Shown: one piece after another, positions 27,252 through 35,705 of the stretch | How the letters are laid out: the number at the start of each line of letters is the position of its first letter | How positions within the stretch are numbered: the stretch's first letter is position 1 | Notes under the pieces: model-generated | What the model saw: only the letters and a program-made list of their open reading frames with translations | What the model was told of the DNA's origin: nothing | Databases searched by the model: none | Made by a program: the position numbers and the translations under genes | Source of the DNA: CAVSNH01 sp963729275 | GTDB taxonomy: Bacteria > Actinomycetota > Acidimicrobiia > Acidimicrobiales > RAAP-2 | Direction of reading: 5' to 3' | Assembly (NCBI GenBank): GCA_963729275.1 | Contig: CAVSNH010000013.1 | Location: 310,001-374,000 of the forward strand | Length of the DNA: 64,000 nt

Positions 27252-27338
27252 GACGACCACCTCCTGGCTCCACTGTAGGCACCGGGAGCCTCACCGGCAC
27301 CGGCAGGCACCAAATCGGCCCAGAAGGGTGGCTGGACC

Positions 27339-27596
27339 TCAGGTGCCGTCGGTCGGGTAGACGACCAGGAGGCCTCGATCGACGTCGGCCACCACCACGG
27401 TGGTCCCGACGTCGATGGTCGTGCCCGGGAACATCGAGACCGCGTACCACTCCTCGCCGCGAGCCTTCACCGATCCTGGTTGGTGGCGGTCGGAGACGGT
27501 ATTGGTCACAACCGCGGTCTCCCCGATCATGCCCGGTACACCGTTGAGCATTCCCGTCCCCGCTTTCTGCGGCTGAGTCCACCTGCGCCAGATCAT
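27339..27596 (-). CDS. Short NfeD-like OB-fold protein
   Basis: An 85-residue protein that is only the C-terminal OB domain of NfeD: MIGETAVVTNTVSDRH, GSVKARGEEWYAVSM and TTVVVADVDRGLLVVYP form the five-strand barrel. It lacks the protease and membrane parts of full-length NfeD. NfeD and SPFH proteins are almost always paired, and here it precedes the stomatin-like gene in an operon; it probably modulates the SPFH oligomer. GAGGAG lies 5 bases before ATG 27596. Confidence 0.8.
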   Translation of the reverse strand: MIWRRWTQPQKAGTGMLNGVPGMIGETAVVTNTVSDRHQPGSVKARGEEWYAVSMFPGTTIDVGTTVVVADVDRGLLVVYPTDGT

Positions 27597-27729
27597 GGTC
27601 TCCTCAACGCGACTATACGGCCTCGATCACCGGGCAGAACTCGGTGGGGGCGGCATTTCTGCCCCCGACCTGGGACGTCAGCGCCGGAGCGTAACCGGTG
27701 GCCGAGCCGACGCCGGGTTACCGTGGATC

Positions 27730-28629
27730 ATGGCCGCCACCGACGACTCCGCGCCCGCTGACCCGATCGCCCGCAAGACCTGGCGGACGGTCGAGCCGCT
27801 GCACGCCATGGTGTACTTCGCCCCCGAGGCCGCCGCCTCGTACTCGGCGCTCGGCCTCAGCGCGGAGGCGGGCTACTTCGTGAGCCGCTCGGCACCGATG
27901 GGCGCGGTCGACGCGGCCGTCGTCGTCGCCACCTTCTTCAACTTCGAGCCCGGCCTCGTCCATCGGTGCATGGACGGTGCCTGGGTGACGACATCGCCCG
28001 AGAAGGTGACGGCGGCGCGGGTGGCAGCGGCCGACGAGGCCCTCCGGCGCATGCTGGGTGACGCCGTCGGCTCCGCCGAGATGGCCCGCGCCGCGGCACT
28101 GGCCCGCGCCGCGGCCGAGGTCGCCGCCGGCCGGGCGGAGGGCCGCCCGCTCTTCGCCGGCCACGCCCATCTGCCTTGGCCACGGCCCCCCCACCTCGTC
28201 CTCTGGCACGCCCAGACGTTGTTGCGCGAGTTCCGGGGTGACGGGCACATCGCCGCCCTCGTGGCCAACCACCTCGACCCCGTCGAAGCCATCGTCCTCC
28301 ACGCCGCCTCCGGTGAGGTCCCGGTCCGCTTCCTGCGGGCCACTCGTGGCTGGCCCGACGCCGACTGGACCGCAGCCGTCGAACGGCTCGTCGCCCGCAG
28401 ATGGTTGTCACCGGGTGAGGAGGGTGGGCAGGCGGCGCTGAGCCCTCGAGGCGCGGCGGCGCGGCGGGCCATCGAAGCCGCCACCGACGAGATGGCCGCC
28501 GCACCCTACGAGGCGCTGGGCGAGGACGGCTGCGCCGAGCTCCGGGCCCTCGCCCGTCCGTTCAGCCGGACCGTGGTGGCCGCCGCCGGCATCGGCCCGG
28601 CGGACGGGGCGGTCACCGGCCAGCGCTGA
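27730..28629 (+). CDS. SCO6745 family protein
   Basis: A 299-residue actinobacterial protein of the SCO6745 family. The N-terminal helical part has TVEPLHAMVYFAPEAAASY and GYFVSRSAPMGAVDAAVVVA; the C-terminal third looks like a winged-helix (WLSPGEEGGQAALSPRGAAA and the following helix). Its biochemical role is not known to me. ATG 27730 matches the family start; the frame continues to 27595 with unlikely residues. The last 17 bases overlap the end of the convergent bioD gene. Confidence 0.85.
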   Translation: MAATDDSAPADPIARKTWRTVEPLHAMVYFAPEAAASYSALGLSAEAGYFVSRSAPMGAVDAAVVVATFFNFEPGLVHRCMDGAWVTTSPEKVTAARVAAADEALRRMLGDAVGSAEMARAAALARAAAEVAAGRAEGRPLFAGHAHLPWPRPPHLVLWHAQTLLREFRGDGHIAALVANHLDPVEAIVLHAASGEVPVRFLRATRGWPDADWTAAVERLVARRWLSPGEEGGQAALSPRGAAARRAIEAATDEMAAAPYEALGEDGCAELRALARPFSRTVVAAAGIGPADGAVTGQR

Positions 28630-29374
28630 CGGCGGCCGCCCCCGACGAACCCACCACGAGATCGGCCAGCGCGGCCTCGTCACCGGGGACGACCACCACG
28701 ACAAGGCCGTCGCCATCGGACAGCCATTGCCGGTTGCGCCGGTGGACGTCGAGAGCCGGATCGAATCGGTCGAGGGCGACAACGACCGGGACGGGAGGGG
28801 CGGACGCCGACCCGTCCGTCACCGTGGCCAACGCCGACACCGAGAGGCGCACCGCGTTGATGGTCCCGAGGCCGGCGTCGGCCACGAGCACGACCGCATC
28901 GGGCCGCAACCGGCGGACGAGATCGATGGCGTCTCCGTCGGCCGCCTGGGGAGAGCGCACGCCGCCGGCCAGTTCGACCACACCGAGGCTCACCGGCGGG
29001 CGGGGCCAGTCGAGCTCGGCCACCAGGTCTCTGAGCGTGAAGGGCGCACGGCCGAGGGCCTCGGCCGCCATCGGGGGAGCCAGGGCCACAGGGAACGACC
29101 GGTCATGACGACACACCGCGGTGGGGTCCTCCCCCGAGGCGGCGGCGAGCACCTCGGCGTCGGTATGGGCAGTGGTCCCGGTCGACGGGTCGGCGTCGAA
29201 GGACTGTGCCGGCTTTCGGGCCGCCACCGACAGACCCCGCCGCCGGCATTCACGCAGCACGGCGGCCGCCACCCAGGTCTTGCCCACCTCGGTTCCGGTG
29301 CCGCACACGACGACCAACCGCTGCGGGCGTGCCCCAAGGCCCGCCGGTGACCCGTCGGTTCCGAGCTCGTGCAC
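28613..29374 (-). CDS. bioD: Dethiobiotin synthetase BioD
   Basis: A 253-residue ATP-dependent carboxylase that closes the ureido ring of dethiobiotin from 7,8-diaminopelargonate and CO2. The P-loop is VVVCGTGTEVGKTWVAAAVL at about residues 20-38, RRGLSVAARKPAQSFDA holds the substrate Lys, and LGVVELAGGVRSPQAADGDA is the family GGxxSP-type loop. AVVLVADAGLGTINAVRLSV is the dimer/ATP strand. GTG 29374 is chosen; a TTG frame start at 29413 exists. The gene stands alone; it overlaps the convergent SCO6745 gene by 17 bases. Confidence 0.93.
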   Translation of the reverse strand: MHELGTDGSPAGLGARPQRLVVVCGTGTEVGKTWVAAAVLRECRRRGLSVAARKPAQSFDADPSTGTTAHTDAEVLAAASGEDPTAVCRHDRSFPVALAPPMAAEALGRAPFTLRDLVAELDWPRPPVSLGVVELAGGVRSPQAADGDAIDLVRRLRPDAVVLVADAGLGTINAVRLSVSALATVTDGSASAPPVPVVVALDRFDPALDVHRRNRQWLSDGDGLVVVVVPGDEAALADLVVGSSGAAAVSAGR

Positions 29375-29480
29375 GCCAAGGAGTCTTGCCCACGGCGTCC
29401 GCCTCCGGCACAACGGCGGGCAACGAGACGGCGCCGATCACGAACGGGGCACGGGCGCTGGCAGCCGTTAGGCTCGCAGC

Positions 29481-29957
29481 ATGGACGCGATCGGCGTGGT
29501 GGACACCATGTTCGCCCGCTACGACATGGGCACCGAAGCGGTGGACGAGCTCGAGTCGTGTCCCGGATTCGGCGAGCGCTTCACGGTCGTGCGCCGCACG
29601 GTTCCCGGCTTCAAGGACCTGGGCGTGGCCTGCAAGCAGCTCATCGAACAGGACGGGTGCCGCATCGTGGTTGCGCTCGGCATGCCCGGACGGGCCGCCA
29701 TCGACCAGGTCTGTGCACACGAGGCGTCCCAGGGCATCATGCTCGCCCAGATGCTGACCTCCACCCACATTCTCGAGGTGTTCGTGCACGAGAACGAGGA
29801 GGACGATCCGGCAGCCTTGGCCAAGGTCTGCGTTGACCGGGCCCGCAAGCATGCTCGCAACGCCTACTGGATGCTGTATGAGCCCGAGCAGCTGACTCGT
29901 CGCGCCGGGCTGGGCGTCCGCCAGGGCTACGAGGACGCCGGTCCCATCCTCGGCTGA
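29481..29957 (+). CDS. ribC: Archaeal-type riboflavin synthase
   Basis: A 158-residue enzyme that dismutates 6,7-dimethyl-8-ribityllumazine to riboflavin. It is not the bacterial two-domain RibE (about 200 residues, barrel pair) but the archaeal RibC type, which is related to lumazine synthase. Diagnostic segments are IGVVDTMFARYDMGTEAVDE, VRRTVPGFKDLGVACKQLIE, IVVALGMPGRAAIDQVCAHE, the EVFVHENEEDDP block, and LTRRAGLGVRQGYEDAGPIL at the C-terminus. All of these are conserved in methanogen RibC. No other riboflavin gene lies nearby. ATG 29481 gives a full-length protein. Confidence 0.94.
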   Translation: MDAIGVVDTMFARYDMGTEAVDELESCPGFGERFTVVRRTVPGFKDLGVACKQLIEQDGCRIVVALGMPGRAAIDQVCAHEASQGIMLAQMLTSTHILEVFVHENEEDDPAALAKVCVDRARKHARNAYWMLYEPEQLTRRAGLGVRQGYEDAGPILG

Positions 29958-30033
29958 GCCCGACCCCGCCGACGCCGGGGCGTGGACAGGAGGAGGGAGT
30001 CGCGGCCGAGAGTGCTCCGACCCCCCGCCGCCG

Positions 30034-31254
30034 TCAACCGGCCGGTGTGGTCATGGCCGTGACCGCCTCTGGGTCCCGGGGTAGCCCGAGGGTCCGCTCG
30101 GCGATGATGTTGCGCTGCACCTCAGCCGTCCCTCCACCGATGGTGAGGGCGGGAGCGAAGAGGAACCCGTAGCTCCAGGCACCGTCCGACCACGAGCCGG
30201 TCCCTGGTCCGGCCTGGGCCAGCATGCCCCGGGCCCCGGCCAGGTCGCGGGCCAGGTCCATGAGGTGCTGACCATGATCGTCGGCCAAGGCCTTGCGCAC
30301 CGACGCCTCGGGACCGGGCACGCCGCCGGAGATGGCCGTCGCCACCGTCCGCATGCGCAAGAGGCGCAACACCTCACCCTCGGCCCAGACCTGGGCCAGG
30401 CGCTGACGGAACAGCCGGTCGTCGGTGCCTCCCGCCGCCCGCACGGCGTCGACGAGGTCGTCGGCCGTCGGGCCCATGCCCCACAGCGCGCCGCCGCTCG
30501 AGAGCGAGACCCGCTCGTTGGCCAGCGTCACCTTGGCCAGGGACCATCCCTGGCCCCGCTCACCGACCATGGAACCGGCCGGCAGCCTGACCTCGTCGAG
30601 GAGCACCTCGTTAAAGGTGTGCGTGCCGGTCATGTCGGGGAGCGGGCGCACCTCGACGCCGTCGACGTCCATGGGGCAGATGAAATAGGAGATGGCCTGG
30701 TGGGCGGGGACACCGGGCTCCGTGCGGGCGAGCAGGATGCCGAAGCGGGCCCGGTGGGCGTAGGACGTCCACACCTTGCGACCGCGGACGACCCACTCGT
30801 CGCCGTCGGGCTCGGCCCGGGTGGTGAGCGAGGCCAGGTCCGAGCCGGCGTCCGGCTCGGTGAAGAGCTGGCACCAGATCTCCTCGCCGGCCAGCATGGG
30901 CATGAGGTACCGCTCCTGCTGTGCCTCGGTGCCGGCGTGGAGGAGCGTGGGGCCGGCCCAGCCGATGCCGATGGGGTTGTCGGGCCGGCGGACGCTGGCC
31001 CGACGCAGCTCGTCGTCCACCACCAGCTGCCCGGTCGGGTCGGCGCCGAGCCCATAGGGCTCGGGCCAATGGGGGGCCACGAGCCCGCGCTCGGCCAGCT
31101 GGCGCGCCGTGGGCGTGGGGTGTTCCGACAGCCAGGCCCGGACGGCGGTGCGACGCGGATCGTCGTCAGCGGGCAGTGCGGGGTCCACGCCGGTCAGCGT
31201 AGGCTGCCCGGCATTCGCCGGCCGGACCGCCGGCGACGTGGACGACGGCGACAT
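30034..31254 (-). CDS. Acyl-CoA dehydrogenase family protein
   Basis: A 406-residue FAD enzyme with VAPHWPEPYGLGADPTGQLV, CQLFTEPDAGSDLASLTTRA, GRKVWTSYAHRARFGILLAR and, at the C-terminus, GAWSYGFLFAPALTIGGGTAE. The catalytic Glu usual in short-chain enzymes sits elsewhere in this subgroup, which is common in actinobacterial steroid, terpenoid or fatty-acid degradation. It is divergent from an acyl-CoA synthetase gene with 53 bases between starts, suggesting shared control. The N-terminus is uncertain: ATG 31254 adds a Ser/Pro-rich lead, and a GTG 22 codons later would remove it. Confidence 0.88.
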   Translation of the reverse strand: MSPSSTSPAVRPANAGQPTLTGVDPALPADDDPRRTAVRAWLSEHPTPTARQLAERGLVAPHWPEPYGLGADPTGQLVVDDELRRASVRRPDNPIGIGWAGPTLLHAGTEAQQERYLMPMLAGEEIWCQLFTEPDAGSDLASLTTRAEPDGDEWVVRGRKVWTSYAHRARFGILLARTEPGVPAHQAISYFICPMDVDGVEVRPLPDMTGTHTFNEVLLDEVRLPAGSMVGERGQGWSLAKVTLANERVSLSSGGALWGMGPTADDLVDAVRAAGGTDDRLFRQRLAQVWAEGEVLRLLRMRTVATAISGGVPGPEASVRKALADDHGQHLMDLARDLAGARGMLAQAGPGTGSWSDGAWSYGFLFAPALTIGGGTAEVQRNIIAERTLGLPRDPEAVTAMTTPAG

Positions 31255-31307
31255 GCAGCGTGGACATGCCGGGCCGGTCGGGTGCGGTGCGAGGGGAGGA
31301 GCTGACC

Positions 31308-32960
31308 GTGAGCGCGTGGATCTTCGCCGACGTCTGGGAGGTGGCTGCCGACCTCTTCCCCGATGGGCCGGCCCTCGTGCACGGCGAGCGCACCGTCACC
31401 TGGTCGGAGCTCGACCGCACGGCCAACGGCCTCGGACGCTTCTTGCTGGCCGGCGGCCTCCGCCATCAGGACAAGGTGGCGCTCTACCTCTACAACTGCC
31501 CCGAGTACCTCGAGGCCGAGTACGCCTGCTTCAAGTGCGGTCTGGTCCCTGTCAACACCAACTACCGGTACGCCGACGACGAGCTTGCCTACCTGTGGGA
31601 CAACGCCGACGCGGTGGCGGTCATCTTCCACGGGAGCTTCACCGACCGCATCGAGCGGATGCGGGACCGGGTGCCCGACGTGCGCCATTGGCTGTGGGTC
31701 GACGACGGCACGACCCCTTGTCCGTCGTGGGCGCTGGCCTACGACATGGCCGCCGGCACCACCGGTGAGGCCGACAGCACGGGACCGGTGCAGGCCCCCT
31801 GGGGCCGGAGCCCCGACGACCTCTTCCTGCTCTACACCGGCGGGACGACGGGCATGCCCAAAGGCGTCATGTGGCGCCAGGACGACCTCTTCGCCCTGCT
31901 CAACGCAGGGGGCATGCGCCACTTCCCCGAGGACCTGGGCACCGACGGGGTCCGGGCCGCGCTCGAGGCCGGCGGACGGGGCTCGACCCTGCTCCCCGCC
32001 TGCCCGCTCATGCACGGCACCGGAGGATTCACGGCCATGGAGACCCTGAGCGAGGCCGGGAAGGTCGTCACCCTGCCGTCACGCCGCTTCGACCCGATCG
32101 AGCTGCTCGACACCATCGAGCGGGAGGGCGTGAACGTCTGTGTCATCGTCGGGGACGCGTTCGGCAAGCCGATCCTGGCCGCCCTCGACGCCGATCCGGG
32201 ACGATGGGACCTCAAAAGCCTGGTGGGCATGATCTCCTCGGGCGTGATGTGGAGCGAGGAGACCAAGCAGGGGCTCCTTCGCCATCACCCGGGCATGCTC
32301 CTGGTCGACGCCTTCTCGTCATCGGAGGCGCTCGGCATCGGAACCTCGGTGTCCTCGAGCGGCGGTGCGGCCGAAACGGCCCGCTTCACCCTTGGTCCCC
32401 GCGTGCGAGTGGTCGACGACGACGGTCACGACGTCGAGCCGGGGTCGGGCCAGGCCGGTGTGCTGGCCCTCGGCGGTCGGATCCCCCTCGGCTACTACAA
32501 GGACGGGGCCAAGTCAGCGGCCACCTTCCGGGTCATCGACGGGGCCCGCTACTCCGTTCCCGGCGACTACGCCGAGGTCAAAGCGGACGGGTCGATCCAT
32601 CTGTTGGGCCGCGGCTCGGTTTCCATCAACACCGGCGGGGAGAAGGTCTACCCCGAGGAGGTCGAGGAGGTCATCAAGGCCATCGACGGGGTGGCCGACG
32701 CCGTGGTGGTCGGGATCCCCGACGAACGCTTCGGGGAGGAGGTGGCAGCCGTCGTCCAGCTCGAGGCCGGCCTCCCTCCCGGAACGGTCACCGCCGAGGC
32801 GATCATCGACCACGTGAAGGAGCGGCTGGCCACCTACAAAGCGCCCCGCCGGGTTCGCTTCGTCGACACCATCGGCCGCTCTCCGGCCGGCAAGGTCGAC
32901 TACAACCGGCACCGCGCCGACACCGTCACCTGGCGGAAAGAGACGGCGACGGGCGGCTGA
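31308..32960 (+). CDS. AMP-forming acyl-CoA synthetase
   Basis: A 550-residue adenylate-forming ligase that joins a fatty or related acid to CoA with ATP. The AMP-binding loop YTGGTTGMPKGVMW is at about residues 175-188, VDAFSSSEALGIGTS is the A5-like segment, the hinge LLGRGSVSINTGGEKVYPEE contains A8, and RSPAGKVDYN near the C-terminus holds the catalytic Lys. GTG 31308 has GGGGAGGAG upstream; the frame also runs back 16 codons to 31260. It shares an intergenic region with an acyl-CoA dehydrogenase on the other strand. Confidence 0.94.
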   Translation: MSAWIFADVWEVAADLFPDGPALVHGERTVTWSELDRTANGLGRFLLAGGLRHQDKVALYLYNCPEYLEAEYACFKCGLVPVNTNYRYADDELAYLWDNADAVAVIFHGSFTDRIERMRDRVPDVRHWLWVDDGTTPCPSWALAYDMAAGTTGEADSTGPVQAPWGRSPDDLFLLYTGGTTGMPKGVMWRQDDLFALLNAGGMRHFPEDLGTDGVRAALEAGGRGSTLLPACPLMHGTGGFTAMETLSEAGKVVTLPSRRFDPIELLDTIEREGVNVCVIVGDAFGKPILAALDADPGRWDLKSLVGMISSGVMWSEETKQGLLRHHPGMLLVDAFSSSEALGIGTSVSSSGGAAETARFTLGPRVRVVDDDGHDVEPGSGQAGVLALGGRIPLGYYKDGAKSAATFRVIDGARYSVPGDYAEVKADGSIHLLGRGSVSINTGGEKVYPEEVEEVIKAIDGVADAVVVGIPDERFGEEVAAVVQLEAGLPPGTVTAEAIIDHVKERLATYKAPRRVRFVDTIGRSPAGKVDYNRHRADTVTWRKETATGG

Positions 32961-33027
32961 CGGCCGGTCGGGCTGACGGGCCGGTCCGCCTGACGGGGCG
33001 CCGGGCCGGCTGACGGGCCGGGTGTGC

Positions 33028-33771
33028 TCAGCCTTTGTTGGCGCCGTGGGTACGGACGAAGTCGTTGACCGTGTAATAGGCATCGATCGACTCGCCGGCG
33101 TCGCCCCAGAACCCCTCGAGGACGTCGTAGGCCATGGTCCCCTGGGCGACGTAGTGGTTGTTGACGTCGGTGATCTCGAGCTCGCCGCGACCCGAGGGGA
33201 CGAGGGTGGTGATGACGTCGAAGACGTCGGCGTCGTAGCAGTAGATGCCGGTCACCCCGAACTTCGACGGCGGGCTCTCGGGCTTTTCCACGATGCCGGT
33301 GATGCGCCCGTCGCCGTTGAAGGACGGGACACCGAGGTGTCGCAGGTGCTCGTCCTCCTCGACCGGGGTCAAGAGGATGCGGGCGCCCTGCGGGTCGGCG
33401 CAGAACGCATCGACCATGAACCGGATCGAACGCTCCACGACGTTGTCGGCCAGCATCACGAGCACGGGCTCGCCGTCGACGAACCGGGCGGCCAGGCCGA
33501 GCGCCTCGGCGATGCCCCCGGGTCGGTCCTGGTAGCCGTAGCTCAGCCGGTCGATCCCGAACTCGTGGCCGTTCCCGCAGAGCCGCAGGAACTCGCCGGC
33601 ATGGGTACCCCCGGTGACGAGCATGATCTCGGTGATGCCCGCGTTGACCAGCGCCTCGATGCCCCAGTTGATCATCGGCCGGTCGTAGATGGGGAGCAGG
33701 TGCTTGTTGGTGATGCGGGTGAGCGGATGGAGACGTGACCCGGTGCCGCCGGCCAAAAGAACGCCCTTCAC
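33028..33771 (-). CDS. RmlA-like sugar-1-phosphate nucleotidyltransferase
   Basis: A 247-residue enzyme that activates a sugar 1-phosphate with a nucleoside triphosphate, most likely glucose-1-phosphate plus dTTP to dTDP-glucose. The nucleotide-binding loop MKGVLLAGGTGSRLHPLTRI and TNKHLLPIYDRPMINWGIEA are at the N-terminus, VLVMLADNVVERS holds a metal Asp, and ITGIVEKPESPPSKFGVTGI is the sugar site. It is shorter than typical RmlA (about 290), lacking the C-terminal allosteric extension. No rmlBCD genes adjoin. Other sugar genes lie 8-30 kb further on. Confidence 0.9.
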   Translation of the reverse strand: MKGVLLAGGTGSRLHPLTRITNKHLLPIYDRPMINWGIEALVNAGITEIMLVTGGTHAGEFLRLCGNGHEFGIDRLSYGYQDRPGGIAEALGLAARFVDGEPVLVMLADNVVERSIRFMVDAFCADPQGARILLTPVEEDEHLRHLGVPSFNGDGRITGIVEKPESPPSKFGVTGIYCYDADVFDVITTLVPSGRGELEITDVNNHYVAQGTMAYDVLEGFWGDAGESIDAYYTVNDFVRTHGANKG

Positions 33772-33834
33772 GCCGCCTCGACGCCTCGTCCCGCGCAGAG
33801 GCGCGACCAGATTCCAGCGGACATCGGCGGGAGC

Positions 33835-34779
33835 CTATCTGCGATCGACGTCACCGCTCATTGTCCTCCCGCGGCGCGCCACCGGACCCGTCGGCGCCAT
33901 GCGAGCGCTCGCCACCTCGTGGAGCACGTCGTCGGCCAGTTGCGGCCAGGCCCGGGTGGCCCACAGGCCGAAGGGCCGATCGCAGAGCGCGGCACAACAG
34001 AGCTCGGCCACGGGGTCCACCCAGATGAAGGCGCCGGAGCGACCGAAGTGCCCATAGGTCGAGGGGGCGTTGGCCGTGCCCGTCCAATGCGGGTGCTTGT
34101 GGCCACGGATCTCCACCCCGAGCCCCCAGTCGCAGGGGTCGAAGCGGCCGAACCCCGGGAGGACACCCGACAACCCGGCAAAGGCCACTGAACAGGCCTC
34201 GGCGTGGGTCTCGGGCGACACCAGTGTCGGTCGGGCCAGTTCCCAGCCCAACCGGACCAGGTCGGCCAGCGAGCCGACCAGGCCGGCCGCCGCCGGCCCT
34301 CCCTCGGCCCACTCGTCGAGGGTGACGCCGGTCATGCCCAGCGGCCCGAGCACCCCCTCGCGCAGGTAGTCGGCGAAGCCCATGTGCGACCGGGTGGCCA
34401 GTAGCTCGCCCAGGAGCACGTAGCCGGCGTTCGAGTAGATGCGGGTCACACCGGGACGGCCGACGGACGGTCCCGGCTCGGGGCCGAGACCCGAGGCGTG
34501 GGCCAACAGGTGCCGGACGGTCGAGCCCGGCGGGCCGACCGGCTCGTCGAGATCGAGGGTGCCTTCCTCGCAGGCGATGAGGACGGCGAGGGCGGTGGCC
34601 GGCTTGGTCACCGACGCCCAGGGGAAGGGCCGGTCCTCCGGCCCGGTCACCGCCATCCACAAAGGTGTGCCGTGGGTCGCACCGCCCAGGTCCAGCACCG
34701 CCACCGCGGCCACCGCCGCCGGCCACGTGGCGACCGACTCGAGGGCCCGCAGGTGGTGGGACGACCAGCCCTCGAGCAT
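33835..34779 (-). CDS. Beta-lactamase-like serine hydrolase
   Basis: A 314-residue protein of the class C beta-lactamase / penicillin-binding-protein fold. The nucleophile box is FPWASVTKPATAL (SxxK), the second box IYSNAGYVLLGEL (YxN), and the third GHFGRSGAFIWVD (HxG). Such enzymes include esterases, D-aminopeptidases and beta-lactamases; the substrate is unknown. No signal peptide is seen from ATG 34779, so it may be cytosolic. A longer frame to 34890 overlaps the C-terminal end of ftsX on the same strand. Confidence 0.87.
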   Translation of the reverse strand: MLEGWSSHHLRALESVATWPAAVAAVAVLDLGGATHGTPLWMAVTGPEDRPFPWASVTKPATALAVLIACEEGTLDLDEPVGPPGSTVRHLLAHASGLGPEPGPSVGRPGVTRIYSNAGYVLLGELLATRSHMGFADYLREGVLGPLGMTGVTLDEWAEGGPAAAGLVGSLADLVRLGWELARPTLVSPETHAEACSVAFAGLSGVLPGFGRFDPCDWGLGVEIRGHKHPHWTGTANAPSTYGHFGRSGAFIWVDPVAELCCAALCDRPFGLWATRAWPQLADDVLHEVASARMAPTGPVARRGRTMSGDVDRR

Positions 34780-34810
34780 GCCCGACCGTGACCGCCGGCG
34801 AACGCGTGGA

Positions 34811-35698
34811 TCAGACGTCGAGGAAGCGGCGGACAGCGAAGGCCGACCCGAGCACGCCGACGCCGATGCCGACCACGGCGACGACCACACAGGTCCCGAT
34901 CACTTCCCAACCGGGGACGGACATCGAGGCGATGATGCTCTGGTTGGCCGTGGTCTTGGGCTGGTTGAGACCGATGCCCCAGTAGAGCGAGAGCACGACG
35001 AGCACGGCCACGGCCGCTCCCACGAGCCCTTGCACCATGCCCTCGGCCATGAACGGGAGCCGGATGAACCAGTTGGTGGCACCCACGAGCTTCATGACCG
35101 AGACCTCACGACGGCGGGCGAAGATGGCCATGCGAATGGTGTTGAGGATGAGGACGGAGGCGGACAGAAGGAGGACGACGGCGATGGCCAGGAACACCCA
35201 TTGGAGGATGTGGATCACGCTTTGCATCGTCTTTATCTGCTGGCCGGGGTACTTCACGTCGAACACACCCGGCTTGCCGTAGAAGGCCAGGTACACAGCC
35301 TGGGCTTCCGACGGGTTGTTCAGGGTGCACCGCCATGACGACGGGTAGTCCGACTGGGTGGTGGCCTGGATGAGGTCGGCGGGCTCGAGGATCTTGGCTT
35401 CGCTGTAGTCGTAGGCCTGGCTGCGGAAGGTGCAGGTCTTCACGTAGGGCGACAGGTGCAGCTGGGAGCCGATCGAGCCGATCTGGGTCGACTTTGCCCC
35501 CGGGTTCACCCAGACGATCACGTCGACCTTGTTCTGCCACTGGACGGTCGCCCGCGACGCCCCCTGCTTGAGGAGGAGGGCCGAGCCCACCAGGGCCAGG
35601 GACACGGCCACGGTGAGGACGGCGGCCACCGTCATGAGCCGGTTGCGCCAGAGGTTGGCGGCTGCCTCTTTGGAGAAGTAGCGGATGGAGACCGGCAT
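34811..35698 (-). CDS. ftsX: Cell-division ABC transporter permease FtsX
   Basis: A 295-residue protein with four membrane helices: one at about 22-44 (TVAAVLTVAVSLALVGSALL), a large extracytoplasmic loop with two Cys (TCTFRS and RCTLNN) that may form a disulfide, then three helices at about 165-290. The loop would bind a cell-wall hydrolase partner and turn it on at the septum. It starts 7 bases after ftsE ends. ATG 35698 begins MPVSIRYFSKEAAANLWRNR, the family start. A peptidoglycan amidase gene is in the window at 44.5-46.2 kb. Confidence 0.95.
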   Translation of the reverse strand: MPVSIRYFSKEAAANLWRNRLMTVAAVLTVAVSLALVGSALLLKQGASRATVQWQNKVDVIVWVNPGAKSTQIGSIGSQLHLSPYVKTCTFRSQAYDYSEAKILEPADLIQATTQSDYPSSWRCTLNNPSEAQAVYLAFYGKPGVFDVKYPGQQIKTMQSVIHILQWVFLAIAVVLLLSASVLILNTIRMAIFARRREVSVMKLVGATNWFIRLPFMAEGMVQGLVGAAVAVLVVLSLYWGIGLNQPKTTANQSIIASMSVPGWEVIGTCVVVAVVGIGVGVLGSAFAVRRFLDV

Positions 35699-35705
35699 CA
35701 GGACG

